Of a stretch of DNA of 64,000 bases, positions 10,394-21,607 are shown in pieces. A program made the translations under genes and the position numbers. This DNA comes from Candolleomyces eurysporus (taxonomy: Eukaryota; Basidiomycota; Agaricomycetes; Agaricales; Psathyrellaceae), in the NCBI GenBank assembly GCA_027579435.1, contig JANBPK010000757.1, positions 1 to 64,000 of the forward strand. Direction: 5' to 3'. The stretch's first letter is position 1; every line of letters starts with the position of its first letter. Under the pieces are notes generated by a model. It was not told where the DNA came from. It did not search any database and saw only the letters and a program-made list of their open reading frames with translations.

Positions 10394-12050
10394 ATGTCTT
10401 CCATTGCTCAACAACACACCTCTACTTTCTCTGTTCGGGACTTGGAGCTGAAGCTGAAGCAGGTCAGGCTCGCTCACCCCGAGCAATCCTTGCCTTCGCC
10501 TCCTTCCTCCGATTCGGGATCATCATCGCCTAAGCAAGATTCCGAAGAGAGCTACTTCCTCCGCTCTCTGAAGGAATGCTTGGCCATCTACGAGGAATCT
10601 TCCAGGCCAAGGAGCCAATCGCTTGCTCTCCTCAGCGACGAGGAGGTTATCATGCTTGCCAACAATGGCAGCATTGCCACATACGCTCTCGAAAAGNTTT
10701 TCGGTATGGACCAACTCGAACGAGCTGTTCGCATCAGGCGTGCTATTCTCTGTAAGGCGCCATCCAAAATCATAAATGAATCACAAACTTACATTATCTT
10801 TGATAGCTCGTGCCTCGGCCACCGGGACGCTCGAAACCTCAAGCATCCCATACGAGAACTACGATTACTCCCGAGTTCTCNGGGGCTTGCTGCGAGAACG
10901 TTGTCGGCTACATCCCAATCCCCCTTGGCGTCGCTGGTCCCTTGACTGTCGATGGCAAACAATACCCCATCCCAATGGCCACAGCTGAAGGCACTCTCGT
11001 CGCCTCAACTTCTCGAGGCTGCAAAGCTCTCAATGCTGGCGGAGGCGTCAGCACTGTCCTCGTCGGCGACGGTATGACTCGCGGCCCAGCCATCGACTTC
11101 CCCTCTGCTATCCAAGCTGGAAAGGCCAAGGCGTGGATCGATTCGAGCGAGGGACACGCGGCGCTCCGGGAAGCATTCGAGTCGACGTCGAGGTTCGCCA
11201 AGCTAAAGAGCTTGAAGACAGCGATTGCCGGAAGGACGCTCTACGTGCGGTTCGCTACGACGACCGGCGACGCGATGGGGATGAACATGATTTCGAAGGG
11301 GACGGAGAAGGCGCTGGAAGCGATGCAGAAACGTTTCCCAGAGATGGTCGTTCTCGCGCTTTCGGGTAACTACTGTACCGACAAGAAACCGGCGGCGATC
11401 AACTGGATCGAAGGGAGGGGGAAGAGTGTAGTAGCTGAGGCCGTAATTCCTGGACACGTCGTCAAGACGGTGTTAAAGACGACGGTCAGGGACCTATGCA
11501 ACTTAAATGTGAAGAAGAACCTGATGGGCAGCGCGATGGCGGGGTCGATCGGTGGATTCAATGCTCATGCTGCGAATATCCTCACGGCCATCTTCCTGGC
11601 GACGGGTCAAGACCCGGCGCAGAATGTGGAGAGCTCGATGTGTATGACGCTGATGGAACCGTAAGTACCTAATCTTCCGTTCCTACGTTTATGAAGCTGA
11701 CCGATTTCTTCTCTAGAACCGGACTCAACGGCGAAGACCTCCTTGTCTCAGTTACCATGCCCTGTATTGAGGTCGGGACAGTCGGCGGAGGCACTGTCCT
11801 GGCTCCCCAACAAGGTGTCCTCGACATGCTCGGCGTTCGAGGCGCTCATCCTCAGCAACCGGGCCAGAACGCGCAGACACTCGCCCGCATCATCGCCTCT
11901 GCTGTCTTGGCCGGGGAGTTGTCGTTGCTCAGTGCGCTCGCTGCAGGCCACCTCATCAAAGCACACATGGCGCACAACAGGTCGCAGGTGAATACACCTG
12001 CTGCGTCTGTTCCTGTGACACCTGGCGCTGGACTTGTATCAAGAGTTTGA
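10394..12050 (+). CDS. Soluble HMG-CoA reductase, copy 1
   Basis: Reduces HMG-CoA to mevalonate with NADPH, the committed step of sterol and terpenoid synthesis. Exons 10394-10751, 10807-11660 and 11717-12050. The catalytic domain is complete and class I (eukaryotic type): [17 protein letters not shown] with the catalytic Glu, GDAMGMNM for the cofactor, [10 protein letters not shown] with the catalytic Lys, [11 protein letters not shown] with the catalytic Asp, and HMAHNRS with the catalytic His. There is no sterol-sensing membrane region; a roughly 70-residue Ser/Pro-rich leader precedes the reductase N-domain, whereas usual fungal enzymes are about 1000 residues and ER-anchored. An N at 10881 adds one base against copy 3, and deleting it restores a 514-residue frame. 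Divergent from gene X1. Confidence 0.85.
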
Positions 12051-13057
12051 TTTTTTACATACCGGAGCACCCTTAGATTATTAGTCATTAAAGCATTTTC
12101 GAACTTCATAGAACTCGTAGAATCATAGATTCACATGCACGCTTGTATTATAGCCACATTAAAGCAAAGACTTGGAATTGGAATCAATCGCTGCCTTGGA
12201 GGATATCTTGGCTGCTCAGACGTCTCGCACTAAAGCGATTGGTGAATATAGAACGCAGACATATGGAAATTTCGTCGAATGTGAGGATGCCACGGACCTG
12301 GTTCGAACGTATGACCTTCCCATTACAAGTAGGACGCGATACCACTACGCCAACTCGCTTGGCTCGGTCCGCCACACTCCATCAGCCTCTGATGGGAAGT
12401 AGGACGAGGTTTCCTCCACAGTCAGTGAAGATCTTCCACTGTCAGTCATCTGTGGCTTGGGTCTGGTTTGTATGTTGCTCTGCTGCTCGAAGAAGGACAA
12501 CAGCGGTAGTTGCGCTCTAAAGCGCCTTGCTCAACGTCATGCTTATGTGCAAGAAGATCATAAAAGTATTGGATTCAGAATATCTCGAGTCATGGACCTC
12601 TTCAGCGAATCAGCATGCATTGTGGGCTCTTCCGAAGCTTGTAGATCTGCATGAAATCTCTCTCGTCGTTCCTAGGGGGCCTCGTGCCGGCCATGAATCA
12701 GTCGGTCCAGGCTACAGACTGGATCGGCAAATAAAAGCCAAACAGGGACAACTTCTCCAAGTCCATGGACTCGCCATTGTCCCAAGGAACCGGTTTCAGG
12801 AGAGAAATACTGATAGGATATGTCATTCTGAGTCTCAGATTAGACTGAGCGGGACTGCGCGGGAGTCCCCGTAGGTATCCTGAGGTAGGTGAAAAAGGGT
12901 GCTACTCATGTCGTGAAAATCGTAATATATGCCTACTCCCTTCCTGCCCTTTCTTCCCCTCCACCTTTACTGCTCCAACACCAGTTCCCAACATCGAAAG
13001 GGACACTCGTCTAGCCAATTTGTTGTCTACTTGCAATTCAGTGACCTTGTGGGAGAA
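12051..13057. other. 3' flank, tRNA relic and D1 upstream region
   Basis: Apart from the tRNA-Thr relic at 12288-12359 I see no gene. A pyrimidine-rich tract after ATATATGCC at about 12925 resembles the B1 promoter tract. Confidence 0.35.
12288..12359 (-). pseudogene. tRNA-Thr(UGU) relic
   Basis: Retains the anticodon arm (loop CTTGTAA) and most of the D arm, but the acceptor stem has several mismatches and the T stem two. Related to the intact gene at 59886-59957. Confidence 0.65.
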
Positions 13058-13428
13058 TGAACGGTTAGTTGTAGGGTCCGAGCTGAAATAGCGGTTGTTG
13101 CTCACCGTCATCGTCAACAGGGAGCAGCTGCAATAACAGCATCGGACAAAATCTATTTCCCAAAAATAATGAAGGACCAAGCGCAATCGACCTCGACATC
13201 CCAGTCCCATTTCCAAATTACTCGGGATGGGAGTCCACAGGTGACAGTCGAGCGCAGAGCCCGTTGCAGCCCACCACCTCGCCGTCATGGTCGCCGCCAC
13301 CCCATTCCCAGAACACAGGCTCGCCCTTGACGCCTCCCCCGTTGGTCCATTCGAGATCCGGTATACCCCTTCCACCGGAGGAAGGAATACAAGAGCCAGA
13401 CGCGACAAGTCCTGTGAAGGAGGAATGA
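13058..13428 (+). CDS. Small two-exon family protein D1
   Basis: Exon 1 13058-13064 (ATGAACG), intron 56 nt, exon 2 13121-13428, giving 104 residues in frame. The order is an N-terminal GSSCNNSIGQNLFPKNNEG, the signature AIDLDIPVPFPNYSGW, a Ser/Pro-rich middle, PPPLVHSRSGIPLPPEEG, and the ending VKEE. Divergent from the tRNA-Thr relic, an arrangement repeated with D2 and D3. An N at 13450 lies outside the gene. Confidence 0.6.
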
Positions 13429-14901
13429 AAGTAAGGTAGGCGCTGGAACNGGGGGGCGCTTGTCGTGAATAACGACGACCGTGACTTGGCCTAGAACCTT
13501 CCATCGGCGCTAAGAGGGCTTATCCTCACGTGACCAATAATGATGGGTATCACTGCGGTACTAGTAGTTTCTCTTCCAAACTCCTTAATGCCTACCCTAC
13601 GACTCGATCTGCGTACGATTCTAGGTATACATTCCGAAGGTGCATTTTGGGGATGAAGCCGTGATACAATCTGCTATCTAATATCTACCAGTAATTTACT
13701 GATTGTAATATTAAAGTCCGAAATGCGCCTGCGCGAAGGGTATATGTATATCATGTTTGACGATTGCTAGTATAAAGAGATCTGGGGTCAAGTCTTCACA
13801 ATTGGGTGAACGGATAAAGATCAGGTCGCACTGGCGCTGTGCAAACGTCGGAAGGGCCCGCAGGCTGTATCACAATAAAGGTACGTCATCGTCACATCAA
13901 GGGCATGTCCTCGTCACAAGGAGTACATGCCATCGTCACAGCAAGTGCATCGTCACAAGTTCTTGTCAGGGTCGCGGTTTTACAAGCCGCTGAGCCTGAA
14001 AGTGGCATGTCGTCAGTCCCGATACAGATGTGAGTGACGGATGTACCCCTCGCAGGTTTGAGATAAAAGCCTGAGTTATCTAGTCTTACCGGTTCCCGAC
14101 TGCACGACTGCGAACCTGTCAGGATGCCATAACTCCTCATGCCCTTAACCTCACACTGTCAATGAGACCCATAAAAGATGAAGGGAACTAGACGTGATGA
14201 TGGCGAACTGGTTCAATTTGTTGACAAACTTTATCTCGATCGAAGAGGCTAGTCAATACTATGTTACGTTGAGGGGTTAAAAAACTCCGGGTACCAATCT
14301 CCTCGCCAACCCTAGCTCGTCGCCCGCATGCGGGGCGTTCAATAAAAACGTATCTTACACGGCGGCATTTCGTTGCAACATATAACAGTCAAGGGAGGCT
14401 CTTTGAGTCATATGTTGTGCCATTCTCTTCCTTTTTTTCGAAAAAGCGAAAAAAAGGGCTGAACGGCTACGTTCAGGTGACATCGGTTGCCACACGTGGA
14501 GCTTGATTTGCTAGTTGCATCATGATACAGACCAGAGACAGACCAGATAGACACCGGTGACCGGAGTCACTGGGTATGAATCGCCGATCTTGCAAGTGTA
14601 AATAGAAATCGATCCAACACCAGGCAAAGCCCATTCCCTCGAAGTTATACTGGCACCCCAAAGCCGAGATTATATTGGACCTCATCGGAAGGGTCACGGT
14701 TACCGCAAATTGGTAAGGGTCCTGGGTAACGCAGAGGCAAACATGGCGGGGAAAAGTCATATAAGCGTGCCCCAAGCTTGATAANCCCCCCTGTGCTTCC
14801 CATTAACCACTGGAGTCATTTCATAGAGAGACACCTCTCAACCCCATCCACACTCTAGCTGCAAGTCTTTGATCTCTTGAAAGAGATTAACAGAATAAAT
14901 A
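13429..14901. other. Intergenic with short tandem repeat
   Basis: No gene recognised. Contains the CATCGTCACA repeat at 13885-13965 and blocks homologous in inverted order to 41.4-42.7 kb. Confidence 0.35.
13885..13965 (+). repeat. Short tandem repeat, unit about 17-22 nt
   Basis: Four imperfect units containing CATCGTCACA or CCTCGTCACA in a row. The mirrored place near 42.72-42.79 kb has only traces. Confidence 0.6.
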
Positions 14902-15288
14902 TGGACGGTCAGTTTTCGCTGGACGTTTTGGGGTACAGTAGTGCTTGGTCACTCACCTTCGTCAGCAGGGAACAAATACATCGAGCAAAGCTTGTCTCCC
15001 AGGACATCCAAGGCACCAAGTCCGATCGACCTCGACGTTCCGGTCCCATTTCCAAATTACTCAGGCTGGAAGATCACTAATGACGGGGGCCGAGCATCGC
15101 GCCACGGTCGCACGTCGCAGAATGCCACCTCGCCGTCAGGAAGGTCAAAAATAGCAGATGTCCAGAATACGGCTTTGCGATCAGTACCAGCTCCGTCGGT
15201 CCATTCCAGGTTCAATGTAGCCCTTCCACCGGAAGACAGCAATCTAGGGTCTGGTACGAGCCCTAGCAGCCACCGTGACCACATGTGA
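14902..15288 (+). CDS. Small two-exon family protein E1
   Basis: Exon 1 14902-14908 (ATGGACG), 60-nt intron with donor GTCAGT, exon 2 14969-15288; 108 residues in frame. Signature SPIDLDVPVPFPNYSGW, then a Lys/Asn/Arg-containing middle, and VHSRFNVALPPED near the end. Diverged partner of E2 on the other side of the centre; both have kept an open frame despite clear divergence, which supports coding selection. Confidence 0.6.
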   Translation, partial: WTVSFRWTFWGTVVLGHSPSSAGNKYIEQSLSPRTSKAPSPIDLDVPVPFPNYSGWKITNDGGRASRHGRTSQNATSPSGRSKIADVQNTALRSVPAPSVHSRFNVALPPEDSNLGSGTSPSSHRDHM

Positions 15289-16149
15289 CATCGGGCGAAA
15301 AACAAGAACCAGCTTCCCGGCGCCGTTTCCTACCTCAATACCGTTCTGGATGAATGGAGCAGAACTTGCAATACATAGTTATCTCCGATGTTCTCGATTT
15401 CTCTCAGTTCATTGAAACAGCGCTTAGCGCCTATCAGCCAGATCATTCCATCATTTTCGTATTTAAGTGAACTGGCCCACCACGGGTTGTTTGGGTTTTC
15501 CTAATTCGCATCTGCTCCTTTCTCGTACCTATGAAATAAAGAAGTCTGGCCCCAGAAAATCTGGTCAGTGTGCTGAATCTTCACGCCATTCCGGTGTCTA
15601 GTGAACAAGCTGGCCTGCCGGTCTTTGCTTCGAGAGAACCCTTCCTATCTGGTAGCCCCACAGAAATTCCGGGAAGTTTGCTTGGAGATGGTGTTAAACA
15701 TTATGAGCCAGCCCCATTTATACAGTGAGTATCAGGAGTCCGAATAGGCCGAAAAATGCCTAAGTTAGTAGATCTGAATCGGACAGGTCCAGGAATCGGG
15801 CCTGTAAAAACGATGGTTCTATTGACCAATCACGCGTAACTACACACACTAGTTAATGTTTTGTACAAAAATGGTAATCACAAACTAAAACACTGGAGAG
15901 CACAAGATGCAGCTCAATGTTTGGAGTTTGTTCAGTTAATTCGCCCTGATCTGGCTATTTCTTGTCAATGCCAGCCTGAGCCGCATGTACACATGACACT
16001 GGAAAGGTGTACTGCTTATTGATGCTCAGTGATAGCAGCTACAGTGCGAACGTCGCCCACCTGATACCACTTCCTCACCTCGATTGAAGCAACAGGAATA
16101 TCAGGTTGACACTGAAGAGTTGACTGGCCATGCGTACGATCTGGAAGAC

Positions 16150-16560
16150 AGCCTCACAAAGGCGACAAACACATCGCCGCCATGCGCCGTGCCGCTGATT
16201 CCGGTTGACCAGGGATAAGGGCTATAACAGCAGTCACGAATGTATCCGTTATGGAACTCTCAAAAGCGTGCGTGACACGCGCAGTTTCTCCGTCTCTCAA
16301 TTATTTCATCTCTTGCAATCCAGTTGACCAGGGTTCTGGACTATTATCCCGCATACTCGTTATAGGACTCTCAACAGCGTCCATGGCAGGCGCAGTACGA
16401 TTTAGGAGACAGTTTCGCGAAAGCGACAAACGCACCCTGGTGCCATTGATCTCGGCTGACCAGGGACCAGGCCTAAGGCCTCAGGACTAGGGTACATCCC
16501 TTATGGAACTCCCAGAAGCATGCATGGCATGCACTGTGTCTCCATCCAGATCTCTGGATC
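16150..16560 (+). repeat. Diverged tandem repeat, three units
   Basis: TTATGGAACTC-type motifs begin at about 16249, 16360 and 16500. Each is associated with a GACCAGGG motif and, in two units, a GCGACAAAC motif. Spacing is about 111 and 139 nt. Confidence 0.5.
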
Positions 16561-16732
16561 TCTGGCAATTTCCCCCCCTTTGTCCACGGATCGGAGGTTT
16601 TGACTCGGAGAACGACTGTTCAAATGCCTAAAAACTATGTACTCGTGAATTCCGATCTCAGAGTTTGCTCTCTCAGAACTGACTCGTGTCAACGTGTTTC
16701 GCGGACGTGTCTTCTGCCAGGCATTTGCGTCA

Positions 16733-16858
16733 CACTGCACTGACGGTATTTCGCGCTACATTGCGCTGACGGCATTTGCGCCCCACTGTATGGCGGTATT
16801 TTAGCGCCACATTGTGCTGTGCGCCACACTGTACTGACGGTATTCCGCGCCATAGTGC
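16733..16858 (+). repeat. Degenerate minisatellite
   Basis: Repeats of the type CTGACGGTATTTCGCGC followed by CACATTG, about 27-33 nt each, four to five units with many differences. Confidence 0.6.
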
Positions 16859-17089
16859 GTTAAAAGGCTGTAAATCAGAGAGCCAATACATTCGAGCAGT
16901 GGCCTTCCGATAGGATGGCAAGGGTGGTCACAGCACCCTCTAAGCATGGATTAGATGAATTAGACAAAAAAAATGCGCTACATGAGTGGGGCGAGGAGGG
17001 CGGTAAATGACATGAAGCACCAACCCCATCAAGAACCACGGGATCCTAGTCTCTAAACGGTAGCCACAGAACTCCACAGTTCACTGCTA

Positions 17090-17720
17090 GCTAGTGAATT
17101 CACCGCCATTGTATGTTTTATTTCGATAATTTTCACCCCAATTGCCCCTGTGGCGATTACGTTGGAAAATCTCTCTTCCCCGATCATCTATGGCGAACCT
17201 CACGCAAACGGGTATACCATCCAGACCGGGGCCTCTGTTGAGTGATTCTTGGACTTGAGTAACTTGCTCGACAGTGTGGAATTGGATGATGCCGCTGGGT
17301 CTGTATTCCCCTGCTTCCGAGTCCTTCACACGGTCGAGAAGAATCAGGAAGAAAGGTCATTAAATCATACACGAACACATGGAGAGAAGACAAAAAAGTG
17401 CGATAGGTATGTAGTAGCCATGATTCACGAATAATGACACATACTGAGCCAAGCATTATCCACCCAAGAAGCATAGTTGCCAAAAGAACTCTCGCAAGGC
17501 GACCAAGTCACCGCCTTGGAAGTTTTCGAAGAACAAGCAATGGGGAGAGGGTAAGCGCGGTTCTCGCTATACGAAACGGGCAGTTCCCCGCCTTCCATAT
17601 AGAAGGGTTCCTGTTTAGCGGACTCAACGACGGCAACTGCATCGTCCAATGTCGTGAAAGGGACATGCGTAAATNGGGGGGGCCTGCGTCCTCTTCCCCT
17701 CTTTNAAAAAACAGCAAACA
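17090..17720 (-). pseudogene. RRM protein relic R3
   Basis: Carries the second and third exons of the RRM gene: VPFTTLDDAVAVVESAKQEP, an intron, then RPSGIIQFHTVEQ and a C-terminus NWGENYRNKTYNGGEFTS. The first exon with the mitochondrial leader is missing. It is the closest relic to the intact parent and its mirror partner. Ns lie at homopolymers near the 5' end. Confidence 0.7.
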
Positions 17721-18192
17721 CGTAATCAGAACACTATCTTCAAGAAAACAGGGATTGAGACACACTTCCGAACCTACAAATTTGTGACGGATAAACAAGT
17801 GTCCCGATCGGTCACCAAGATACCAACAGAAGGAGGTAAAGAGACTCTCGCAGTACCACGGTCCAGCCGATGCAGTGGTTTTGGTGCACCAAAACCACAG
17901 CACCAGGTGCACGGTCCCGCACGTCAGTCATGTTTCGCTGACTGTGCGCGCATTCACATCCATACTGTGACCTCCTCTCCGGTTAACGACTCACCGAACT
18001 GTTGGATGAGATTCAGAAGGTAAAATATTTCTCCAATCTCTTCATTTGCGACCGTTGACCGAAGGCTCATTCCCCAGCCCCTCCCACCGGACGGCAAGAA
18101 CTTGATAACCTCTCACTACTCCCAAGTTTTGCACCCGACGGAGGGTCTGATCCTCAACGCCCTGCTCGGGACAAATCGTTACTCAGAGTAAA

Positions 18193-18580
18193 TTACCCTC
18201 GTACGCGATGTCTTGATGACTTTGGCCCGTCCTCCTCCTCTTCATCTTCGTCGTCTGACTCCGACTCTACCAGCTCCACCACCAAAATCCCAGGGACATC
18301 ATTGCCAACTCCCTCCCACCTTCCGCTTATGACGAGAGACAACCTATTAGCTACAGTAGAGCCGTCAATATCGCTACCCGAGATGTGAGCGGACCCGTTC
18401 GCCGTGCTCCCTCGAGGGTAGGATCCACATAGCCCAGAGGAATTGCGTAGATTGCCTGTGAGTGGCGAGAGCGTGGAAGCTGTTGGCTGTGGACGACTCT
18501 CACTGGAAGTGGCTGTATTTGCAAAGCTTTCGTTACTTGAAGCATTGCGATTTGACCATGGTTCACGAGTGTGGGAAGGA
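18193..18580 (-). CDS. Gene X2, acidic-tailed protein (partial model)
   Basis: Exon 2 18193-18410, previous exon ending at 18504 with donor GTGAGA. The product end reads NRNASSNESFANTATSRS, GSAHISGSDIDGSTV, VISGRWEGVGNDVPGIL, then an acidic run with two more Glu than X1. The upstream exon is unresolved. Divergent from HMG-CoA reductase 2. Protein-level conservation with X1 despite nucleotide divergence supports a gene. Confidence 0.5.
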
Positions 18581-19210
18581 AAGACTCGGAGGGCAAAGAA
18601 GGATTAGTGGCAGTCGGAGGGGAGGGCGCGCAGCTGCAGATGAGGAGTCCGTCTTGTCAGGATAAGGGTACAAGGACGTCCAGATTATTGATCTCATACC
18701 GCGAAGATTTGGAAATTTAGCCTGCAGATGTCCTCAGGCAAGGCATTGAGCCTGGTATTTCAATTCTCAATGTTGCTTTAGTCCATGTTGAAGGGCCGAA
18801 GCTCAAATTCAAGCTCCGCGAAAACTCTGTTCCAAGATATCGAAGTCCCCGCCGCCGTCGTTCTCTGCAAATCACGGTGTCACTGGAAGATGTGGTCAAC
18901 GTTGGTCAACGTTAAACCCTTAAAAGCTTCCTTCTGCATAACTAATCTCACTCAATCTTGCCATGAAGACTTGGATTTGTCGAAGGTGCGTGACCCTCTC
19001 GAATGTACCTTGTGGGATTTCGGATATCACAATTGCACTCGTTTCTGATGTCCATCTTGCAGGGAGTACCGCCGGAACCCCTCGTGTGGGTTATTTCGGA
19101 CAATCAATCAGCCAATTTGTGGGACAGGAAAACAGCTTTCCATATCGCCATCAGAGTGGTGCTGCGTGACCCTCTCGGATTTGCCGAGTGGGGTGCCCTT
19201 CCAGGCGGGT

Positions 19211-19232
19211 GCTGTGGGATATGTCCCACAGC
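19211..19232. promoter_or_regulatory. Palindrome upstream of HMG-CoA reductase 2
   Basis: Same perfect inverted repeat as at 10184-10205, at the same distance from the start codon. Confidence 0.5.
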
Positions 19233-19418
19233 GGAGTCGGCTTTGGACGTCGTGAAGTCTATGTCCCATGCCCAAAGACCGACTTTGATGTGCATCTGCG
19301 AGGTGGGGAGTCGGGAGTATAAGAGCATCGGGGTGAAGACCACGAGAAAGCAACCAGCCCACTTGCTTCACTTGCTTTCACAGGTGTTTTCTTCTCCAGT
19401 TCCGACAACTCAGCAACA

Positions 19419-21077
19419 ATGTCTTCCATTGCTCAACAACACACCTCTTCTTTCACTGTTCGGGACTTGGAGCTGAAGCTGAAGCAGGTCAGGCTCGCTC
19501 ACCCCGAGCAATCCTTGCCTTCGCCTCCTTCCTCCGATTCAGGATCGTCATCGCCTAAGCAAGATTCCGAAGAGAGCTACTTCCTCCGCTCTTTGAAGGA
19601 ATGCTTGGCCATCTACGAAGAACCTTCCAGGCCAAGGAGCCAATCACTTGCTCTCCTCAGCGACGAGGAGGTCATCATGCTTGCCAACAATGGCAACATC
19701 GCCACATACGCTCTCGAGAAACTTTTCGGTATGGACCAACTCGAACGAGCTGTTCGCATCAGGCGTGCTATTCTCTGTAAGGCGCCATCCAAAATCATAA
19801 ATGAATCACAAACTTACATTATCTTTGATAGCTCGTGCCTCGGCCACCGGGACGCTCGAAACCTCAAGCATCCCATACGAGAACTACGACTACTCCCGAG
19901 TTCTCGGGGCCTGCTGCGAGAACGTTGTCGGCTACATNCCCGATCCCCCTTGGCGTCGCTGGTCCCTTGACTGTCGATGGCAAACAATACCCCATCCCAA
20001 TGGCCACAGCTGAAGGCACTCTCGTCGCCTCAACTTCTCGAGGCTGCAAAGCTCTCAACGCTGGCGGAGGCGTCAGCACCGTCCTCGTCGGTGACGGTAT
20101 GACTCGCGGCCCAGCCATCGACTTCCCCTCNGCTATNCANGCNGGAAAGGCCAAGGCGTGGATCGATTCGAAACGAGGGACACGCGGCGCTCCGGGAAGC
20201 ATTCGAGTCGACTTCGAGGTTCGCCAAGCTGAAAAGCTTGAAGACAGCGATTGCCGGAAGGACGCTCTATGTGCGGTTCGCTACGACGACCGGCGACGCG
20301 ATGGGGATGAACATGATTTCGAAGGGGACAGAGAAGGCGCTGGAAGCGATGCAGAAACGTTTCCCCCGAGATGGTCGTCCTCGCGCTTTCGGGCAACTAC
20401 TGTACCGACAAGNAAACCGGCGGCGATCAACTGGATCGAAGGGAGGGGGAAGAGTGTCGTAGCTGAGGCCGTAATTCCTGGACACGTCGTCAAGACGGTG
20501 TTAAAGACGACAGTCAGGGACCTGTGCAACTTAAATGTGAAGAAGAACCTAGTGGGCAGCGCGATGGCGGGGTCGATCGGCGGATTCAATGCTCATGCTG
20601 CGAATATCCTCACGGCCATCTTCCTGGCGACGGGTCAAGACCCGGCGCAGAATGTGGAGAGCTCGATGTGTATGACGCTGATGGAACCGTAAGTGCCGAT
20701 TCTTCCGTTCCGACGCTTACGATACTGACCGATTTTTTCTAGAACCGGACTCAACGGCGAAGACCTCCTTGTCTCGGTTACCATGCCCTGTATCGAGGTC
20801 GGGACAGTCGGCGGAGGCACCGTCCTGGCTCCCCCAGCAGGGTGTCCTCGACATGCTCGGCGTTCGAGGCGCTCATCCTCAACAACCGGGCCAGAACGCG
20901 CAGACACTCGCNCGCATCATCGCCTCCGCCGTCTTGGCTGGGGAGTTGTCCTTACTCAGTGCGCTCGCTGCAGGCCATCTCATCAAAGCACACATGGCAC
21001 ACAACAGGTCGCAGGTAAATACACCTGCTGCGTCTGTTCCTGTGACACCTGGCGCTGGGCTTACATCCAGAGCTTGA
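19419..21077 (+). CDS. Soluble HMG-CoA reductase, copy 2 (frame-disrupted as read)
   Basis: Same three-exon structure (19419-19776, 19832-20688, 20743-21077). Compared with copy 3 it is five bases longer in the exons: an extra base next to the N near 19938, an extra A near 20172, an extra C near 20367, an N near 20413, and an extra C near 20834. All five are at short homopolymers or Ns, so they may be base-calling errors; if real, this copy is a pseudogene. Catalytic motifs are otherwise all recognisable. There are a few substitutions (for example ESSRPR to EPSRPR in the leader) relative to the other two copies, which are closer to each other. Confidence 0.7.
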
Positions 21078-21607
21078 TTTTTACACCGGAGCAACTTAGA
21101 TTATTAGTTATTAGAGCACTTTCGGACTTTATAGAACTCATAGACTCATAGATTCACATGCAGACATGTATTATAGCCACATTAAAGCAAAGACTTGGAA
21201 TTAGGATCAACCGCTGCCTTCAAGGCTATCTCGGCTACGCAAGCGACCGTATCAATAGTGCCAAAAGACGTGCTTTAGCTTTATCAACGAGTGTGTCGAG
21301 CTCATGCACAGAGGATACAAAGGGAGATGCGTAAACGCGAAAGAAAGTGTCGAAGAACTTAAAGAGTAGTGTCCAAAATACAAAAAACCAGCATGCCAGC
21401 ATCCCAAGGGTTAAGTCGCATATTTACGAGTTGTTCGAAGAAGGCAGTTATATACAGGCAATGCAAGATGCGCGTCGGATATCGATATAAATGTGCAGGT
21501 ATATGTCAAAACGTCAAAAATCATGTACAGTATAGAATCTAAGACTCGAGGTAGAGAGACGAAGCAGGGTGGCGATAGATAATAAACTGGAACGGTAACC
21601 AAGACGC

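Larger units (their letters stand above)
1..12225 (+). repeat. Left arm of giant inverted repeat
   Basis: This arm is the reverse complement of 45365-57620. Paired positions sum to about 57590-57621 along the whole arm, so there are few indels, and the segments I compared by eye look about 95-99% identical. Position 1 already pairs with 57620, so the repeat continues to the left of the window. The inner end lies about 180 nt past the HMG-CoA reductase stop, where similarity fades at about 12225/45365. It contains small genes A1, B1 and C1, two RRM relics, genes W and X, and HMG-CoA reductase copy 1. It is either a true inverted duplication or two haplotypes joined during assembly. Confidence 0.93.
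15289..17089. other. Intergenic, repeat-bearing
   Basis: No gene seen. Holds a diverged three-unit repeat (16150-16560) and a minisatellite (16733-16858). Confidence 0.4.
12900..17720 (+). repeat. Older, diverged inner inverted homology (left side)
   Basis: This stretch matches about 38880-43650 in inverted order, but much less closely than the outer arms. Recognisable pairs are small genes D1/D2 and E1/E2, the block at 14030-14160 with 42520-42660, the block at 14470-14590 with 41390-41500, the block at 16020-16110 with 40000-40120, and the RRM relic at 17.1-17.7 kb with the intact RRM gene. Non-coding spacing differs by hundreds of bases. The divergence suggests an older duplication than the outer arms. 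Confidence 0.7.
17090..21240 (+). repeat. Direct third copy of RRM-relic / gene X / HMG-CoA reductase unit
   Basis: This segment repeats, in the same orientation, the order RRM relic, gene X, HMG-CoA reductase seen at 7.08-12.2 kb. The block homologous to 7.6-8.8 kb (relics of genes Y and W) is missing, so the RRM relic directly joins sequence matching about 8.8 kb. Similarity to copy 1 ends shortly after the reductase stop at about 21240. There is no mirror counterpart at the expected inverted position near 36 kb, where the COQ8 gene lies. Confidence 0.85.
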
